DNA from: DATLHO01 sp035539855
GTDB lineage: Bacteria > Bacteroidota > Ignavibacteria > OLB7
Reading direction: 5' to 3'
Length of the DNA: 64,000 bases
Assembly: GCA_035539855.1 (NCBI GenBank)
Contig: DATLHO010000169.1
Coordinates: 1-64,000 of the forward strand
This document shows, one piece after another, positions 29,783-40,464 of the stretch (position 1 is its first letter; each line of letters opens with the position of its first letter). The translations under genes were made by a program, and so were the position numbers. Under the pieces are notes generated by a model that saw only the letters and a program-made list of their open reading frames with translations, did no database searches and was not told where the DNA came from.

Positions 29783-32617
29783 ATGCCCCTCCGCTCCCGG
29801 TCCATACCGCTCGTCCTCTTCGCGATTCTGTCAGCTTCAACCGGACTGGCTCAACCGCAGATCTCCACGTCCGACAGCGACGTCGAGCGTCTGCGCACGG
29901 CCTATGACGAGTATGCCGGCGGGAGCTTCACGCGCGCGCTTCAGATGTTCGAGGGGATCACCGACCCGCAGCGGCTTCGATCGTGGGATCCGCAGGCGCA
30001 ACTGACGCGCGTCGAGCTGCTGTCGCACCTGCGGCCGCGGCACAATCCCGACCGCGATCTCGCCGCACTCGTCGACGCCTACGCCGCCTCGCCGCACGCA
30101 CCGTACGCGCACGTTCGGCGCGGCCTCGCGGCCCTGCAGCGCAATCAGCACGGACAGGCACGGCTGCACTTCGACGAAGCCGTCCGCACGTCCGCCGAGC
30201 GCGACGCCGAGCAGGTCGACGACAACGCCGCCGGCACCGCCTATTACTGGCTCGGCGTCGCGCACCTGACCGACCCTGACGGCGCGATTCACGACCAGGG
30301 AGCCGCCGCGCTGCGAACCTCCGCCGATGACTTTCCGCGAAGCCCGTTCGCCGACGACGCCCTGTTCGCCCTCGGCCAGATCGCCGAGGAGCGGGGAGAG
30401 CTCGACAGCGCGATCGGGAACTACGACCGCATCGTCAACCGCTATCCCGGCAGCGAGCTGCGGCTCGAGGCGGCGCTGCGTGCGACGCAGAGCCACCTGC
30501 GACTCGGCCGCACCGAGCCGGCGCGCGCGCTGCTTCGCACCGTCCGCGACGAGCTCGATCGGCCGTGGGCCGATGTCGAGCGACAGAAGCTGCAGGCCGC
30601 CGAGTACCACCTGCTACATGCCGCCGCAGAAGCCCAGGCGGGCGACTTCGCCTCCGCCGAGCGCTCGTACCTGACGGTCGTCTACTCGCTCGAATCGCCA
30701 TACCGCCGGCTCGCGATGCTCGGCCTCGCCGACACCTATCGCGCCGCCGGGCATCCCGACTCCGCAACCGCGATCTACACGCGGCTCGTGGGCGAAGGGC
30801 GTCGAGACCACGAGGGGATGATCGCCGAATACCAGCTCTCGACCGTCGCGCTGAAGTCGCCCTGGCCGACCGAGTCGCTCGCGTCGCTCTCGCGGATCGC
30901 GTCCGACTCGACCCATCTCCTGATGATCGACGCCCGCGTCACTCTCGCCGGCATCCAGTATCTCCGCCAGGACTTCGCCGCCGCCGAAGAGCTGCTCGCT
31001 CCCGAGCTCGCTTCGAACGCCGCGCCGGCGCTGCAGATCCGTGCCGCAATGCTGCGCGGCGCCGTACGGCTTGCCGCAGGTCGCTACCGTGAGGCCGATC
31101 GCGATCTCGCCTTCGCACTGTCGCAGGCCCGCGCGATCCCGCACGTGCTGATGCCGGAGCGCGACAGTCTGCTTCCGACCCTCGTGCTTGCCAGCTCGGT
31201 CGCGATGATCCACGCGGGACATCCCTCGGACGCCGTGCCCCAGCTCAACCGCCTTCTGCAGACGCAGCCCTCGAACGGCGCCGAGGCGATGTACTGGCTC
31301 GGCGAAGCGTACTACGCCTCCGGCGCGCTACCCGCGGCCGCGCTGACGATGGAGGATCTCATCGAGCGCTACCCGCTGTCGAGCCGCACCGAGGACGCGC
31401 TCTATGCGATCGGCTGGGCGCAGCTTCGTCAGCGAAAGCTCGATCGGGCCGAGGCGGCGTTTGCCCGGCTGGTCAAGGCGTACCCGCTGACCGACTATGC
31501 GACCGCCGCCCACCTGCGGCGTGGTGACTGCCTCTACCTGATGCGCAAGTACGCGGCCGCGAGCGAGGCCTATCAGCTCGTCGACACCGCGCACGCGCAT
31601 CCAGACTTCGTCGAGTACGCGCGCTATCAGTCGGCACTCGCTCTGTTCCACGCCGAGAAGCGCGACGAGGCCGCGGCCGCGTTCCGTGCATTCGCGCTGA
31701 GCCATCCGGACTCCGAGCTCGCCGACGACGCCATGTTCATGCACGGGCTCGTCGACTACTCCGACCGTCGCTATGCCGAGGCGGTGGCCGTATTCGAAAG
31801 TCTGGCGGCGCGCCATCCGCAGAGTCCGCTCATGCCCCGGGCGCTCGCGACCGTGGCCGGCGCGTACTACGCGCTCGGCCAGTTCGACACCTCGCTCGAA
31901 CGTGCGTCGCGCGTTGCGCGAGAGCATCCGTCGAGCGCCTATCGCGCCGACGCCGAAGCGGCGGCCGTTCGCGCCGCCGACGCGATTCGAGAGCGTGATC
32001 GCCAGCTCGCACGAAGCGAGGAGAAGGCCGACCAGTCGATGCTGCGCGCCCGGGCGCTCCGCGACCGGGGCGACCTCGAGGCTGCGATCGAGGAGTACCG
32101 ACAGGCCCGCGACCGCTCGGCGGACGCCGAGACGATCGCGCGCGCCGGTCTCGAGATCGGCCGCTGCCGGCTGCTCGCCGCGGACACCTCGCGTGCCCTC
32201 GACGATCTGGCCGCCGCCGCGGCGAATCGTGGAACCAACGCCGCGCGCCTTGCCACGTGGGAGATCGCCGACACCTACCGGGCTCGGCGCAACGTCGACA
32301 GCGCCGCGGCCTGGTATCGCCGGGCCGCGGATCTCGCCGACAGCACGGCGCCGCTCGCGGACCTGCGGACCGGAGAGACCTACCTCGATGTCGCGCGCTT
32401 CGCCGACGCGCTCGAGGCCTTCAAGCGCGTCATCGATCGCCGGGGTGTGAACCAGGATATCCTCGGCGAGGCCAACCTCGGAATCGCCAGCATCCACGCG
32501 GCGCAGGGCGATCGCCAGCGCGCTCGCGAGATGTTCCAGCGGCTGATCCGCGATCACGCGGGCGACGAGATCTCGCGCCGCGCCGAAGAGCAACTGCGCG
32601 CACTCGGCAACCTCTGA
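29783..32617 (+). CDS. Large periplasmic TPR-repeat protein
   Basis: 944 residues. An N-terminal signal peptide ends near STGLAQ. The rest is a long series of helical TPR-type repeats, visible as recurring patterns such as AAYYWLGVAHL, DALFALGQIAEERGELDSAIGNYDRIVNRYPGSELR, DALYAIGWAQLRQRKLDRAEAAFARLVKAYP and DAMFMHGLVDYSDRRYAEAVAVFESL (fragments quoted across gaps). This resembles YbgF/BamD-like outer-membrane scaffolds but is much longer. It is followed after 20 bases by an outer-membrane barrel and then a SPOR protein, so it probably scaffolds an envelope complex. The specific role is unknown. Confidence 0.85.
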   Translation: MPLRSRSIPLVLFAILSASTGLAQPQISTSDSDVERLRTAYDEYAGGSFTRALQMFEGITDPQRLRSWDPQAQLTRVELLSHLRPRHNPDRDLAALVDAYAASPHAPYAHVRRGLAALQRNQHGQARLHFDEAVRTSAERDAEQVDDNAAGTAYYWLGVAHLTDPDGAIHDQGAAALRTSADDFPRSPFADDALFALGQIAEERGELDSAIGNYDRIVNRYPGSELRLEAALRATQSHLRLGRTEPARALLRTVRDELDRPWADVERQKLQAAEYHLLHAAAEAQAGDFASAERSYLTVVYSLESPYRRLAMLGLADTYRAAGHPDSATAIYTRLVGEGRRDHEGMIAEYQLSTVALKSPWPTESLASLSRIASDSTHLLMIDARVTLAGIQYLRQDFAAAEELLAPELASNAAPALQIRAAMLRGAVRLAAGRYREADRDLAFALSQARAIPHVLMPERDSLLPTLVLASSVAMIHAGHPSDAVPQLNRLLQTQPSNGAEAMYWLGEAYYASGALPAAALTMEDLIERYPLSSRTEDALYAIGWAQLRQRKLDRAEAAFARLVKAYPLTDYATAAHLRRGDCLYLMRKYAAASEAYQLVDTAHAHPDFVEYARYQSALALFHAEKRDEAAAAFRAFALSHPDSELADDAMFMHGLVDYSDRRYAEAVAVFESLAARHPQSPLMPRALATVAGAYYALGQFDTSLERASRVAREHPSSAYRADAEAAAVRAADAIRERDRQLARSEEKADQSMLRARALRDRGDLEAAIEEYRQARDRSADAETIARAGLEIGRCRLLAADTSRALDDLAAAAANRGTNAARLATWEIADTYRARRNVDSAAAWYRRAADLADSTAPLADLRTGETYLDVARFADALEAFKRVIDRRGVNQDILGEANLGIASIHAAQGDRQRAREMFQRLIRDHAGDEISRRAEEQLRALGNL

Positions 32618-32637
32618 ACGAGCTCCCCCCTCAACCC

Positions 32638-34350
32638 ATGGCTATCCAGGGCTCCGATACTCCCATCGTCGACCGCGATCAGCGCCGCTCCCGCGCGCGC
32701 CGCTCGAGGCTCGTCGTCGCCCTCGCCGTCGTCGTCGCGCTGACGTCACCCGCACTCGCCCAGAAGCGAGGGGGGAGGAAGGGCACGGCCGTTCCGGAGA
32801 AGACCACGGCGAGCGCCATCGACAGCGCCGCGTCGATCTCGACGACCGAGGAGCCGACCGACCTGGCCTTTCGCACGCTGCGCGGCACGAGCACGTCGCC
32901 CGCGGGACGCGAGCGATCGCTGTCCGCGCCGCCGCACCTTTCCCGTCAGGAGCTCGGCATCCTCGACAGCCGGAGGCGCGCCACCGAGCCGCTCGTCCCG
33001 CTGCGAGGCTATCCGACGACCGAACGCGCGAGCGTTCCGAACCGTCCGGGCTATGCCGACGCCAGCATCGGACTGTACACGACAGCGCGACTCGCTGCCG
33101 GGTACTCCGGCACGAGCTGGCCGTTCGATTATCACGGCTCGCTCGGCTTCGACATGTCCAGCGGCTACGGTCGCGACAACGCTCATCGCGCGCTCAGGGC
33201 CAACGCCGGCGCCGGCTACATCATCGACGAGGGATACGGCATCTTCAGCGGTGGCCACATGGGCGCCGAGGTGAAGTACGAGGACGCCAGCTACCATCTC
33301 TTCGCGCTGCCGTCGAGCCCCGAGCGGACGACGAGCAACTGGAGCATCGGCACCAACGGCGCGAACACGTGGGGCGGCTTCACCTACGACGCGGCAGCCC
33401 GCTATCGATCGCTCGGCATCGACGATTCGTCGGCATCGTCGCGCGAGACGTCGCTCGACGGATCGCTGCATCTCGGGACATCCTGGCAGGGCCTTGCCGT
33501 CGGAGCACAGACCGACCTGCGGCTGACCAACCTCGACGGACGCTCGATCAGCTACGGTCGCATCGAAGGGTTCGGCAGTTACTCGAACCGCTTTCTGACC
33601 GCGCGGGCCGGCGTGCAGTTCTCCGCCGGCGCGAACAGCGACGGCTCGACGAGCGGAACGATCGCCCCGACCGGCGAGCTGCGACTGTTCCCGCTGCACG
33701 GACTGACGCTGATCGGCTCGATCACCGGCGGCCTCGCACCGACGAGCCTCGCGGCGCTCAGCCGGATCAATCCCTACATCGCCCTCGAGCCGACGATCCG
33801 CCAGCAGCGCGAGAACATCGGCTACCAGATTCACGCGCGCATCGAGCCGTCGCGCGCGTTCGCGTTGCGCGGCACCGCCGCGCGCTCGCACTACAACGAC
33901 TACGCCTACTTCGACGGTCTCCTCGACGGACGCTTCGCTCCGCAGTACGGCAGCGCCATCGTCGACCGTATCATCGGCGACCTCACCTGGAGGATGGATG
34001 AGCTCAACAGCGTGCTTGCCTCCGCCGAGTTCACCGAGGGCAGGATCGACGACCGACGGCCGGTTCCGTTCACACCGAAGTGGATCGCCGACCTGCTCTA
34101 TACCCGGCGCTTCGGAACGCTCCCGCTCGCGATCGATGCCGGCGCACGCTATATCGGCACGCGCCCGGCTTCGACCGGTGCCAGCCTCGACCAGGTGGTT
34201 CTCCTGAATCTCACCGGCCGCTATACGGTCGCGACGCGCTTCGACGTGATCCTCGAGCTGCGCAACCTGCTCGACCAGCGCTATCAGCTCTGGGAGGGAT
34301 ACGAGGAGCGGGGATTCTTCGCCTCGGTAGGTGCCAGTGCACGTTTCTAG
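32638..34350 (+). CDS. Outer-membrane beta-barrel protein, TonB-receptor-like end
   Basis: 570 residues. A signal peptide ending in SPALAQ is followed by a basic, Ser/Thr-rich linker (about 35-130) and then a beta-barrel with alternating aromatic/polar strands, about 435 residues. The end, LRNLLDQRYQLWEGYEERG followed by FFASVGASARF, closely resembles the last strands of TonB-dependent receptors and finishes in Phe, as BAM substrates do. The N-terminal region is too short for a normal plug domain, so it may be a plugless barrel. It is sandwiched between the TPR and SPOR genes with 20 and 15-base gaps. Confidence 0.75.
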   Translation: MAIQGSDTPIVDRDQRRSRARRSRLVVALAVVVALTSPALAQKRGGRKGTAVPEKTTASAIDSAASISTTEEPTDLAFRTLRGTSTSPAGRERSLSAPPHLSRQELGILDSRRRATEPLVPLRGYPTTERASVPNRPGYADASIGLYTTARLAAGYSGTSWPFDYHGSLGFDMSSGYGRDNAHRALRANAGAGYIIDEGYGIFSGGHMGAEVKYEDASYHLFALPSSPERTTSNWSIGTNGANTWGGFTYDAAARYRSLGIDDSSASSRETSLDGSLHLGTSWQGLAVGAQTDLRLTNLDGRSISYGRIEGFGSYSNRFLTARAGVQFSAGANSDGSTSGTIAPTGELRLFPLHGLTLIGSITGGLAPTSLAALSRINPYIALEPTIRQQRENIGYQIHARIEPSRAFALRGTAARSHYNDYAYFDGLLDGRFAPQYGSAIVDRIIGDLTWRMDELNSVLASAEFTEGRIDDRRPVPFTPKWIADLLYTRRFGTLPLAIDAGARYIGTRPASTGASLDQVVLLNLTGRYTVATRFDVILELRNLLDQRYQLWEGYEERGFFASVGASARF

Positions 34351-34365
34351 ATCATCCGGACACGC

Positions 34366-35676
34366 ATGAACATCTCCGACACCGACGATCCGAACGGCGC
34401 GCTCGACGACGCCGGCGCCGAGCAAGACCCGCCGCGGCGCAGCACGAGCCGCGACCTCGATGCGATCGCCATGCGTCTGGCCGGCGCGCGCTCCAAGGCC
34501 GACGCGCAGCCCACCGATGACCGCGCGAGCGCCTCGTCCGACGGACAGTCAACCGGTGACGGCGCGCGCGCGCGTGACGCGGCGCGCATCCGCTCGCTCA
34601 TGGATCGCTCGCCCGACGACGCGTTCGTGCCGGCTGCACGAGGCTACGCCTCGGCGCTGCCGGACGTCTCGGCCGCAACGTCGGCGACGTCGACCGCGAC
34701 GCCTGCGGGCTCGACCACCGTCGATCGCATGGGGATGGCGACGGGCGCCGGCGTCCCGGCTGATACCGAGTCCGCATCAGGCGCGCCGGAGCCGCTTCGC
34801 TTCCCGCGTCAGGACGAGCTCGACGACCGCGCACGTCCGATGCCCGCGGTTCCGCCGCGCCGGCTCGCGCGCGCGATCGCCGTCGGCGTGACGGCGACGG
34901 CCGGACTGGTCATCGCCCTCGGCGCGTATGCCGGCGGCGGAGAGCTCGTCTCGTCGATCATCGATGGCGACGATCGCCCCGTGGCCGCTACGCCGGCCTC
35001 CGGGGCCGGACTCGCCCCGGTCATCATCGACTCGGCTCTCTCGTCGGCCGACTCGATCGCCGATGCCGAGCAGCGCGCGACGTTCGGTGAGCTCCCGAAC
35101 GACACCATCCGGCGCGCCCCGTTCGGCTCCGGCCGCATCGTCAGCCTGCCGGGCGCCCGGCGTCCGAGAGTCGGCGACAGCCTGCAGCCGCAGGGGAACG
35201 CCGACGGCGCGACCGCGACCGGCACCGAGACGCCGAACACGGCGGCGTCGGTGACCAACACGACTGCGACACCGCCGAAACCGACTCCTCCGGCACCGAA
35301 AGCGACATCGGCCACGACCACGTCGGCGATGAAAACGACGCCAACGCCGAGTGCGACGGCTTCGAAGGCGTCGCCATCGTCGACGAAGCCGGCCGCGTCG
35401 TCGCGCGAGACGGCCCCGGCGACTCGTGATGGGCAGGCCGCGTCGCGCACGGCGGCGTATCTTGTCCAGATACGCGCGACGCCCGACCGCGGTGAAGCCG
35501 ACCGGCTCGCCTCGCGGCTGCGCTCGCGCGGAGCGAGCAACGTCACCGTGACTCCGGCCACGAAGGACGGGGCGACCGTCTACCGCGTCCGGTACGGATC
35601 ATTTCCGAGCGCCGACGCCGCGCGCACCGCCGCGCGCCGCGACGGACATGCAGGCGCCTGGATCGTCAAACGGTAG
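34366..35676 (+). CDS. SPOR-domain membrane protein
   Basis: 436 residues. A long polar cytoplasmic region (1-160) precedes one membrane helix (about 168-186, IAVGVTATAGLVIALGAYA), an Ala/Pro/Thr-rich extended linker, and a C-terminal SPOR domain (about 362-436: AAYLVQIRATPDRGEADRLA ... YRVRYGSFPSADAARTAARR). SPOR domains bind denuded peptidoglycan glycans, often at division sites. The topology is that of FtsN or DamX. Located directly after the TPR and barrel genes, it could anchor that complex to the wall. No catalytic domain is present. Confidence 0.88.
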   Translation: MNISDTDDPNGALDDAGAEQDPPRRSTSRDLDAIAMRLAGARSKADAQPTDDRASASSDGQSTGDGARARDAARIRSLMDRSPDDAFVPAARGYASALPDVSAATSATSTATPAGSTTVDRMGMATGAGVPADTESASGAPEPLRFPRQDELDDRARPMPAVPPRRLARAIAVGVTATAGLVIALGAYAGGGELVSSIIDGDDRPVAATPASGAGLAPVIIDSALSSADSIADAEQRATFGELPNDTIRRAPFGSGRIVSLPGARRPRVGDSLQPQGNADGATATGTETPNTAASVTNTTATPPKPTPPAPKATSATTTSAMKTTPTPSATASKASPSSTKPAASSRETAPATRDGQAASRTAAYLVQIRATPDRGEADRLASRLRSRGASNVTVTPATKDGATVYRVRYGSFPSADAARTAARRDGHAGAWIVKR

Positions 35677-35700
35677 TCCCGTGACATGACGCCAGTCAGG

Positions 35701-35729
35701 TTGCACCACCGCATCAGCCACTAACTTGC
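35701..35729 (+). promoter_or_regulatory. Promoter of the malic enzyme gene
   Basis: TTG at 35701-35703, 18-base spacer, TAACTTGC at 35722-35729, close to TAnnTTTG. Start codon 35 bases downstream. The same TAACTTGC octamer precedes icd at 49454. Confidence 0.5.
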
Positions 35730-35764
35730 TTGCCGGCGCAAACGCGCCGGTCACTGTCGCATCC

Positions 35765-38083
<2,319 letters not shown>

Positions 38084-38103
38084 AAGCGTCCGGTATGATG
38101 TCG

Positions 38104-38147
38104 AAAGGCCCGCGAAATGCATAGTTTCGCGGGCCTTTTATTCTTTT
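38104..38147 (+). terminator. Rho-independent terminator after maeB
   Basis: Perfect 14-bp stem (38104-38117 with 38125-38138), 7-base loop, T-rich tail (TTATTCTTTT). Confidence 0.93.
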
Positions 38148-38168
38148 CGCGCAATACACTTCGACATC

Positions 38169-38176
38169 TAACTTTT
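38169..38176 (+). promoter_or_regulatory. Possible promoter element of the ECF sigma operon
   Basis: TAACTTTT in an AT-rich spot 110 bases before the sigma factor gene; it matches TAnnTTT but not the last G, and no TTG is at the expected distance. Weak call. Confidence 0.3.
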
Positions 38177-38285
38177 CTTTAATCCTCGTCGTTGACCGAC
38201 TGCGGCCAGAGATCCAGAGGTCTGGCACGTACCACAGGCACCGATTCGAATCACGGCTTCCCGGTGGGGGAGAAGCGAGTCTACA

Positions 38286-38846
38286 GTGACGACATCGAAA
38301 AGCAGGGTAGACCGGCACGCGTCCGCCTCCGACGACGAGCTGCTGCGTCTGATCGCCGAGGGCCATAAACAGGCATTCATACGCCTGTACGACCGGTACC
38401 GAGGCGCGCTGTTCACGTACTGCTGCCGAATGCTCGGCGACCGTGAGCGCGCGAAGGACGCCCTTCAGGAGGCATTCACAAAAGCCTACCAGAACGCGGG
38501 GATGTACCGGCCCGGGACGAATGTCTCGGCGTGGCTCTACCGACTCACACGCAACGTCTGCATCGACCTTCTGCGCGCCCGCCGCGAGCACGAGGTGATC
38601 GACGACATGCAGCTGCCGGCGCGCGAGGTCGAACAGGACGTTCTCCTGCAGGACGTGCTGACCGAGGAGATCGAAAAGCTCCCGGAGATCTATCGTGAGG
38701 CAGTCATCCTCCGCGATGTACAAGGGCACAGCTACGACGAGATCGCAACGATCACGGGCACCGCGATCTCGACGGTCAAGTTCCGAATCTTCAAGGGACG
38801 CGACACGCTCCGGCAACGGCTTGCCGCATATCTCGAGAACCAATGA
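38286..38846 (+). CDS. ECF-type RNA polymerase sigma factor
   Basis: 186 residues with GTG start. Region 2 is AFIRLYDRYRGALFTYCCRMLGDRERAKDALQEAF ... NVSAWLYRLTRNVCIDLLRARR (quoted in parts) and region 4 is LPEIYREAVILRDVQGHSYDEIATITGTAISTVKFRIFKGR, together the two-domain ECF layout. It directs RNA polymerase to a dedicated regulon in response to a signal relayed by the partner anti-sigma factor. The next gene starts inside its stop (ATGA) and encodes a membrane protein, the usual ECF/anti-sigma pairing. The inducing signal is not visible. Confidence 0.93.
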   Translation: MTTSKSRVDRHASASDDELLRLIAEGHKQAFIRLYDRYRGALFTYCCRMLGDRERAKDALQEAFTKAYQNAGMYRPGTNVSAWLYRLTRNVCIDLLRARREHEVIDDMQLPAREVEQDVLLQDVLTEEIEKLPEIYREAVILRDVQGHSYDEIATITGTAISTVKFRIFKGRDTLRQRLAAYLENQ

Positions 38847-39400
38847 AAGACGATCTTCACGAACTGATCGACGGGGGCCTCCCGGATGAACAGGCAGCAG
38901 AGCTTCTGCACCTGCTCTCAGTCGATCCCGAAAAGCGCACGATGTTCCGCCATCAGATGCAGTTGCAGCATGGGCTCTGCCGCAACGAGCGCCATGGCGC
39001 GATGACCTCCTTCGAGGAGGGCGAGATGCTCGACCGAATCTCCCGCTCGGTCGGAGAACCGGCCCCGAGCGCCGGACGCTTCGCCCGGCGCGGTATTCTG
39101 ATGCTCGCCGTCGGGTTTCTCGTCGGCAGCGGAGCGGGCTATCTGGGCCATTCGCTCGTGGCGAGTCCCTCGATGGCGGCGCAGTCCGCGCCCGACACCG
39201 TGCGGATCGTCCAGCAGTCTCCCGTTCCATCACCGGTCGTGGTGAACATCAACCGCGACTCGCTCGTCACCGCGATCGCCGACTCGCTCAAGGCCGAGCA
39301 GGTCAAGCCCGCGACGACCACCAAGCGCTCGACCAAGTCGTCGGCGCGCCCGACGAAAAAGCGGCGCCAGGGCGCCAATCCGTGGACCGGCGCGAACTGA
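38843..39400 (+). CDS. Probable transmembrane anti-sigma factor
   Basis: 185 residues. A cytoplasmic N-terminal part (1-75) with a short helical DDLHELIDGGLPDEQAAELL start typical of anti-sigma domains is followed by one membrane helix (about 79-100, ILMLAVGFLVGSGAGYL) and a Pro/Thr/Lys-rich exterior tail. The zinc-binding HxxxCxxC motif of ZAS proteins is absent, so it is a divergent type. Position, coupling to the sigma gene and topology support the role; sequence alone is weak. A bidirectional terminator follows. Confidence 0.75.
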   Translation: MKDDLHELIDGGLPDEQAAELLHLLSVDPEKRTMFRHQMQLQHGLCRNERHGAMTSFEEGEMLDRISRSVGEPAPSAGRFARRGILMLAVGFLVGSGAGYLGHSLVASPSMAAQSAPDTVRIVQQSPVPSPVVVNINRDSLVTAIADSLKAEQVKPATTTKRSTKSSARPTKKRRQGANPWTGAN

Positions 39401-39439
39401 CGACGCCCGGCTGACAATCGCGAGCTACGCATGGCTCCA

Positions 39440-39486
39440 AACGCGACAGGGCCCCGGTCGATTGACCAGGGCCCTGTCGCGTTTTG
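39440..39486. terminator. Bidirectional terminator
   Basis: 15-bp perfect stem (39440-39454 with 39469-39483) with an inner GGTC/GACC stem and T-run on the plus strand; on the minus strand it also ends in a purine/pyrimidine tail. It lies between the convergent anti-sigma and YceI genes. Confidence 0.85.
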
Positions 39487-39567
39487 TCGTTCCGGTGCCA
39501 CGCCCGAGACGCGACCCGGCTCGCATGACGATTCGACGCCTCGCGAATCACAGGCGCTCCCGGATCG

Positions 39568-40212
39568 CTAGCTCGCCGAGCCGAAGAGCTTCGCCTTGAT
39601 CGCGATCGTCTCGCCAACCTTCGAGCCGACGAGTCCGCGCGTGCCGACGACCTTGAAGTCCTTCAGCGACACGGTGAACGCGGCGTCGAACATCACAAGG
39701 GCGCCCGGCGCCCGCTTGCGGGTCGTCGCCGACTCGTCGAGCCAGGTCATCGAGAACGGCACCGACATCTGCTTCGACACGCCGTGCATCGTGAAGGTGC
39801 CCGTCGCCGTTCCCTTCGCCTTGTTGCCGCTCACCTTGATCCCGCTGACCGACGCGATCGTGAACGTGATCTCGGGATACTTCGCGGCGTCGAGCCACTG
39901 CGCGCCCTTGAGATGCCCGTCACGCGTGGCGTTGCCGGTCTTCATGGTCGAGACCTGCGCGCTGATCGAGCCACGCAGCGTCGCGAGGTTCTGGGGATCC
40001 ACCGTCAGCGTGCCACCGACTCCCTCGGCCGTTCCCTTGATCTTCTCGAGCGGAGCATCGCTGCTCCACGTGAACTGGTTCTTCCCGACACGATCGCTCA
40101 ACGTGATCGTCTTCGCGCCGCGGGCGGACACCTTGAGCGGCTGCGCCACGGAGGCGGCGGTCCCGGCCAGCGCCATGATCACCGAAGCCACAAGCAGTCG
40201 TCGTACTCGCAT
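39568..40212 (-). CDS. YceI-family periplasmic lipid-binding protein
   Basis: 214 residues. A signal peptide (MRVRRLLVASVIMALAGTA ...) ends around residue 23. The mature protein has the YceI lipocalin-like pattern: NQFTWSSDAPLEKIKGTAEGVGG, GSISAQVSTMKTGNATRDGHLKGAQWLDAAKYPEI and FTMHGVSKQMSVPFSMTW (fragments). YceI proteins have a tunnel binding isoprenoid chains; the exact role differs between species. It is divergent from the histidine kinase gene across a 250-base regulatory region. Confidence 0.92.
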   Translation of the reverse strand: MRVRRLLVASVIMALAGTAASVAQPLKVSARGAKTITLSDRVGKNQFTWSSDAPLEKIKGTAEGVGGTLTVDPQNLATLRGSISAQVSTMKTGNATRDGHLKGAQWLDAAKYPEITFTIASVSGIKVSGNKAKGTATGTFTMHGVSKQMSVPFSMTWLDESATTRKRAPGALVMFDAAFTVSLKDFKVVGTRGLVGSKVGETIAIKAKLFGSAS

Positions 40213-40278
40213 CGAGTCCCTCTATCGATAGGAATGACCGGGAGGCGACTCCGCCCACCTGGGGGCTGGGACACCCCT

Positions 40279-40316
40279 GGTGCGACGGGGATTAATGATG
40301 GTGCGACAGGGATTGA
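40279..40316. repeat. Direct repeat, possible response-regulator operator
   Basis: GGTGCGACGGGGATTAA at 40279-40295 and GGTGCGACAGGGATTGA at 40300-40316: 17-base copies with two differences, start to start 21 bases (two helical turns). The second overlaps the TTG of the candidate promoter at 40313. Tandem direct repeats of this kind are typical for OmpR/PhoB-family regulators, one of which is encoded in this operon. Confidence 0.5.
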
Positions 40317-40345
40317 CTCCCGGAGTCCGCGCGTGTGCTACATTG
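40313..40345 (+). promoter_or_regulatory. Candidate promoter of the two-component operon
   Basis: TTG at 40313-40315 and TACATTG at 40339-40345, spacing 23. It partly fits TAnnTTTG. Overlap with the direct repeat suggests regulated use. Confidence 0.35.
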
Positions 40346-40464
40346 CTCCCGTCGCCCGCTTCACGCGGCGTCTCCTGCCCTGACAATTCGATGACATCCG
40401 CGCGACCGGCCGGTGAAAACGGCTCCCGCACCCGACGCTAGCTTCGATCCGGATTCCCTCGGAG

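Noticed and set aside
38235..38255. GATTCGAATC sequence resembling a tRNA T-loop
   Set aside because: No acceptor or anticodon stem can be built around it and no CCA-side partner is found.
40064..40076. CTCCACGTGAAC, similar to the parS-like sites
   Set aside because: Inside the yceI coding sequence and only the CACGTG core and one arm match.
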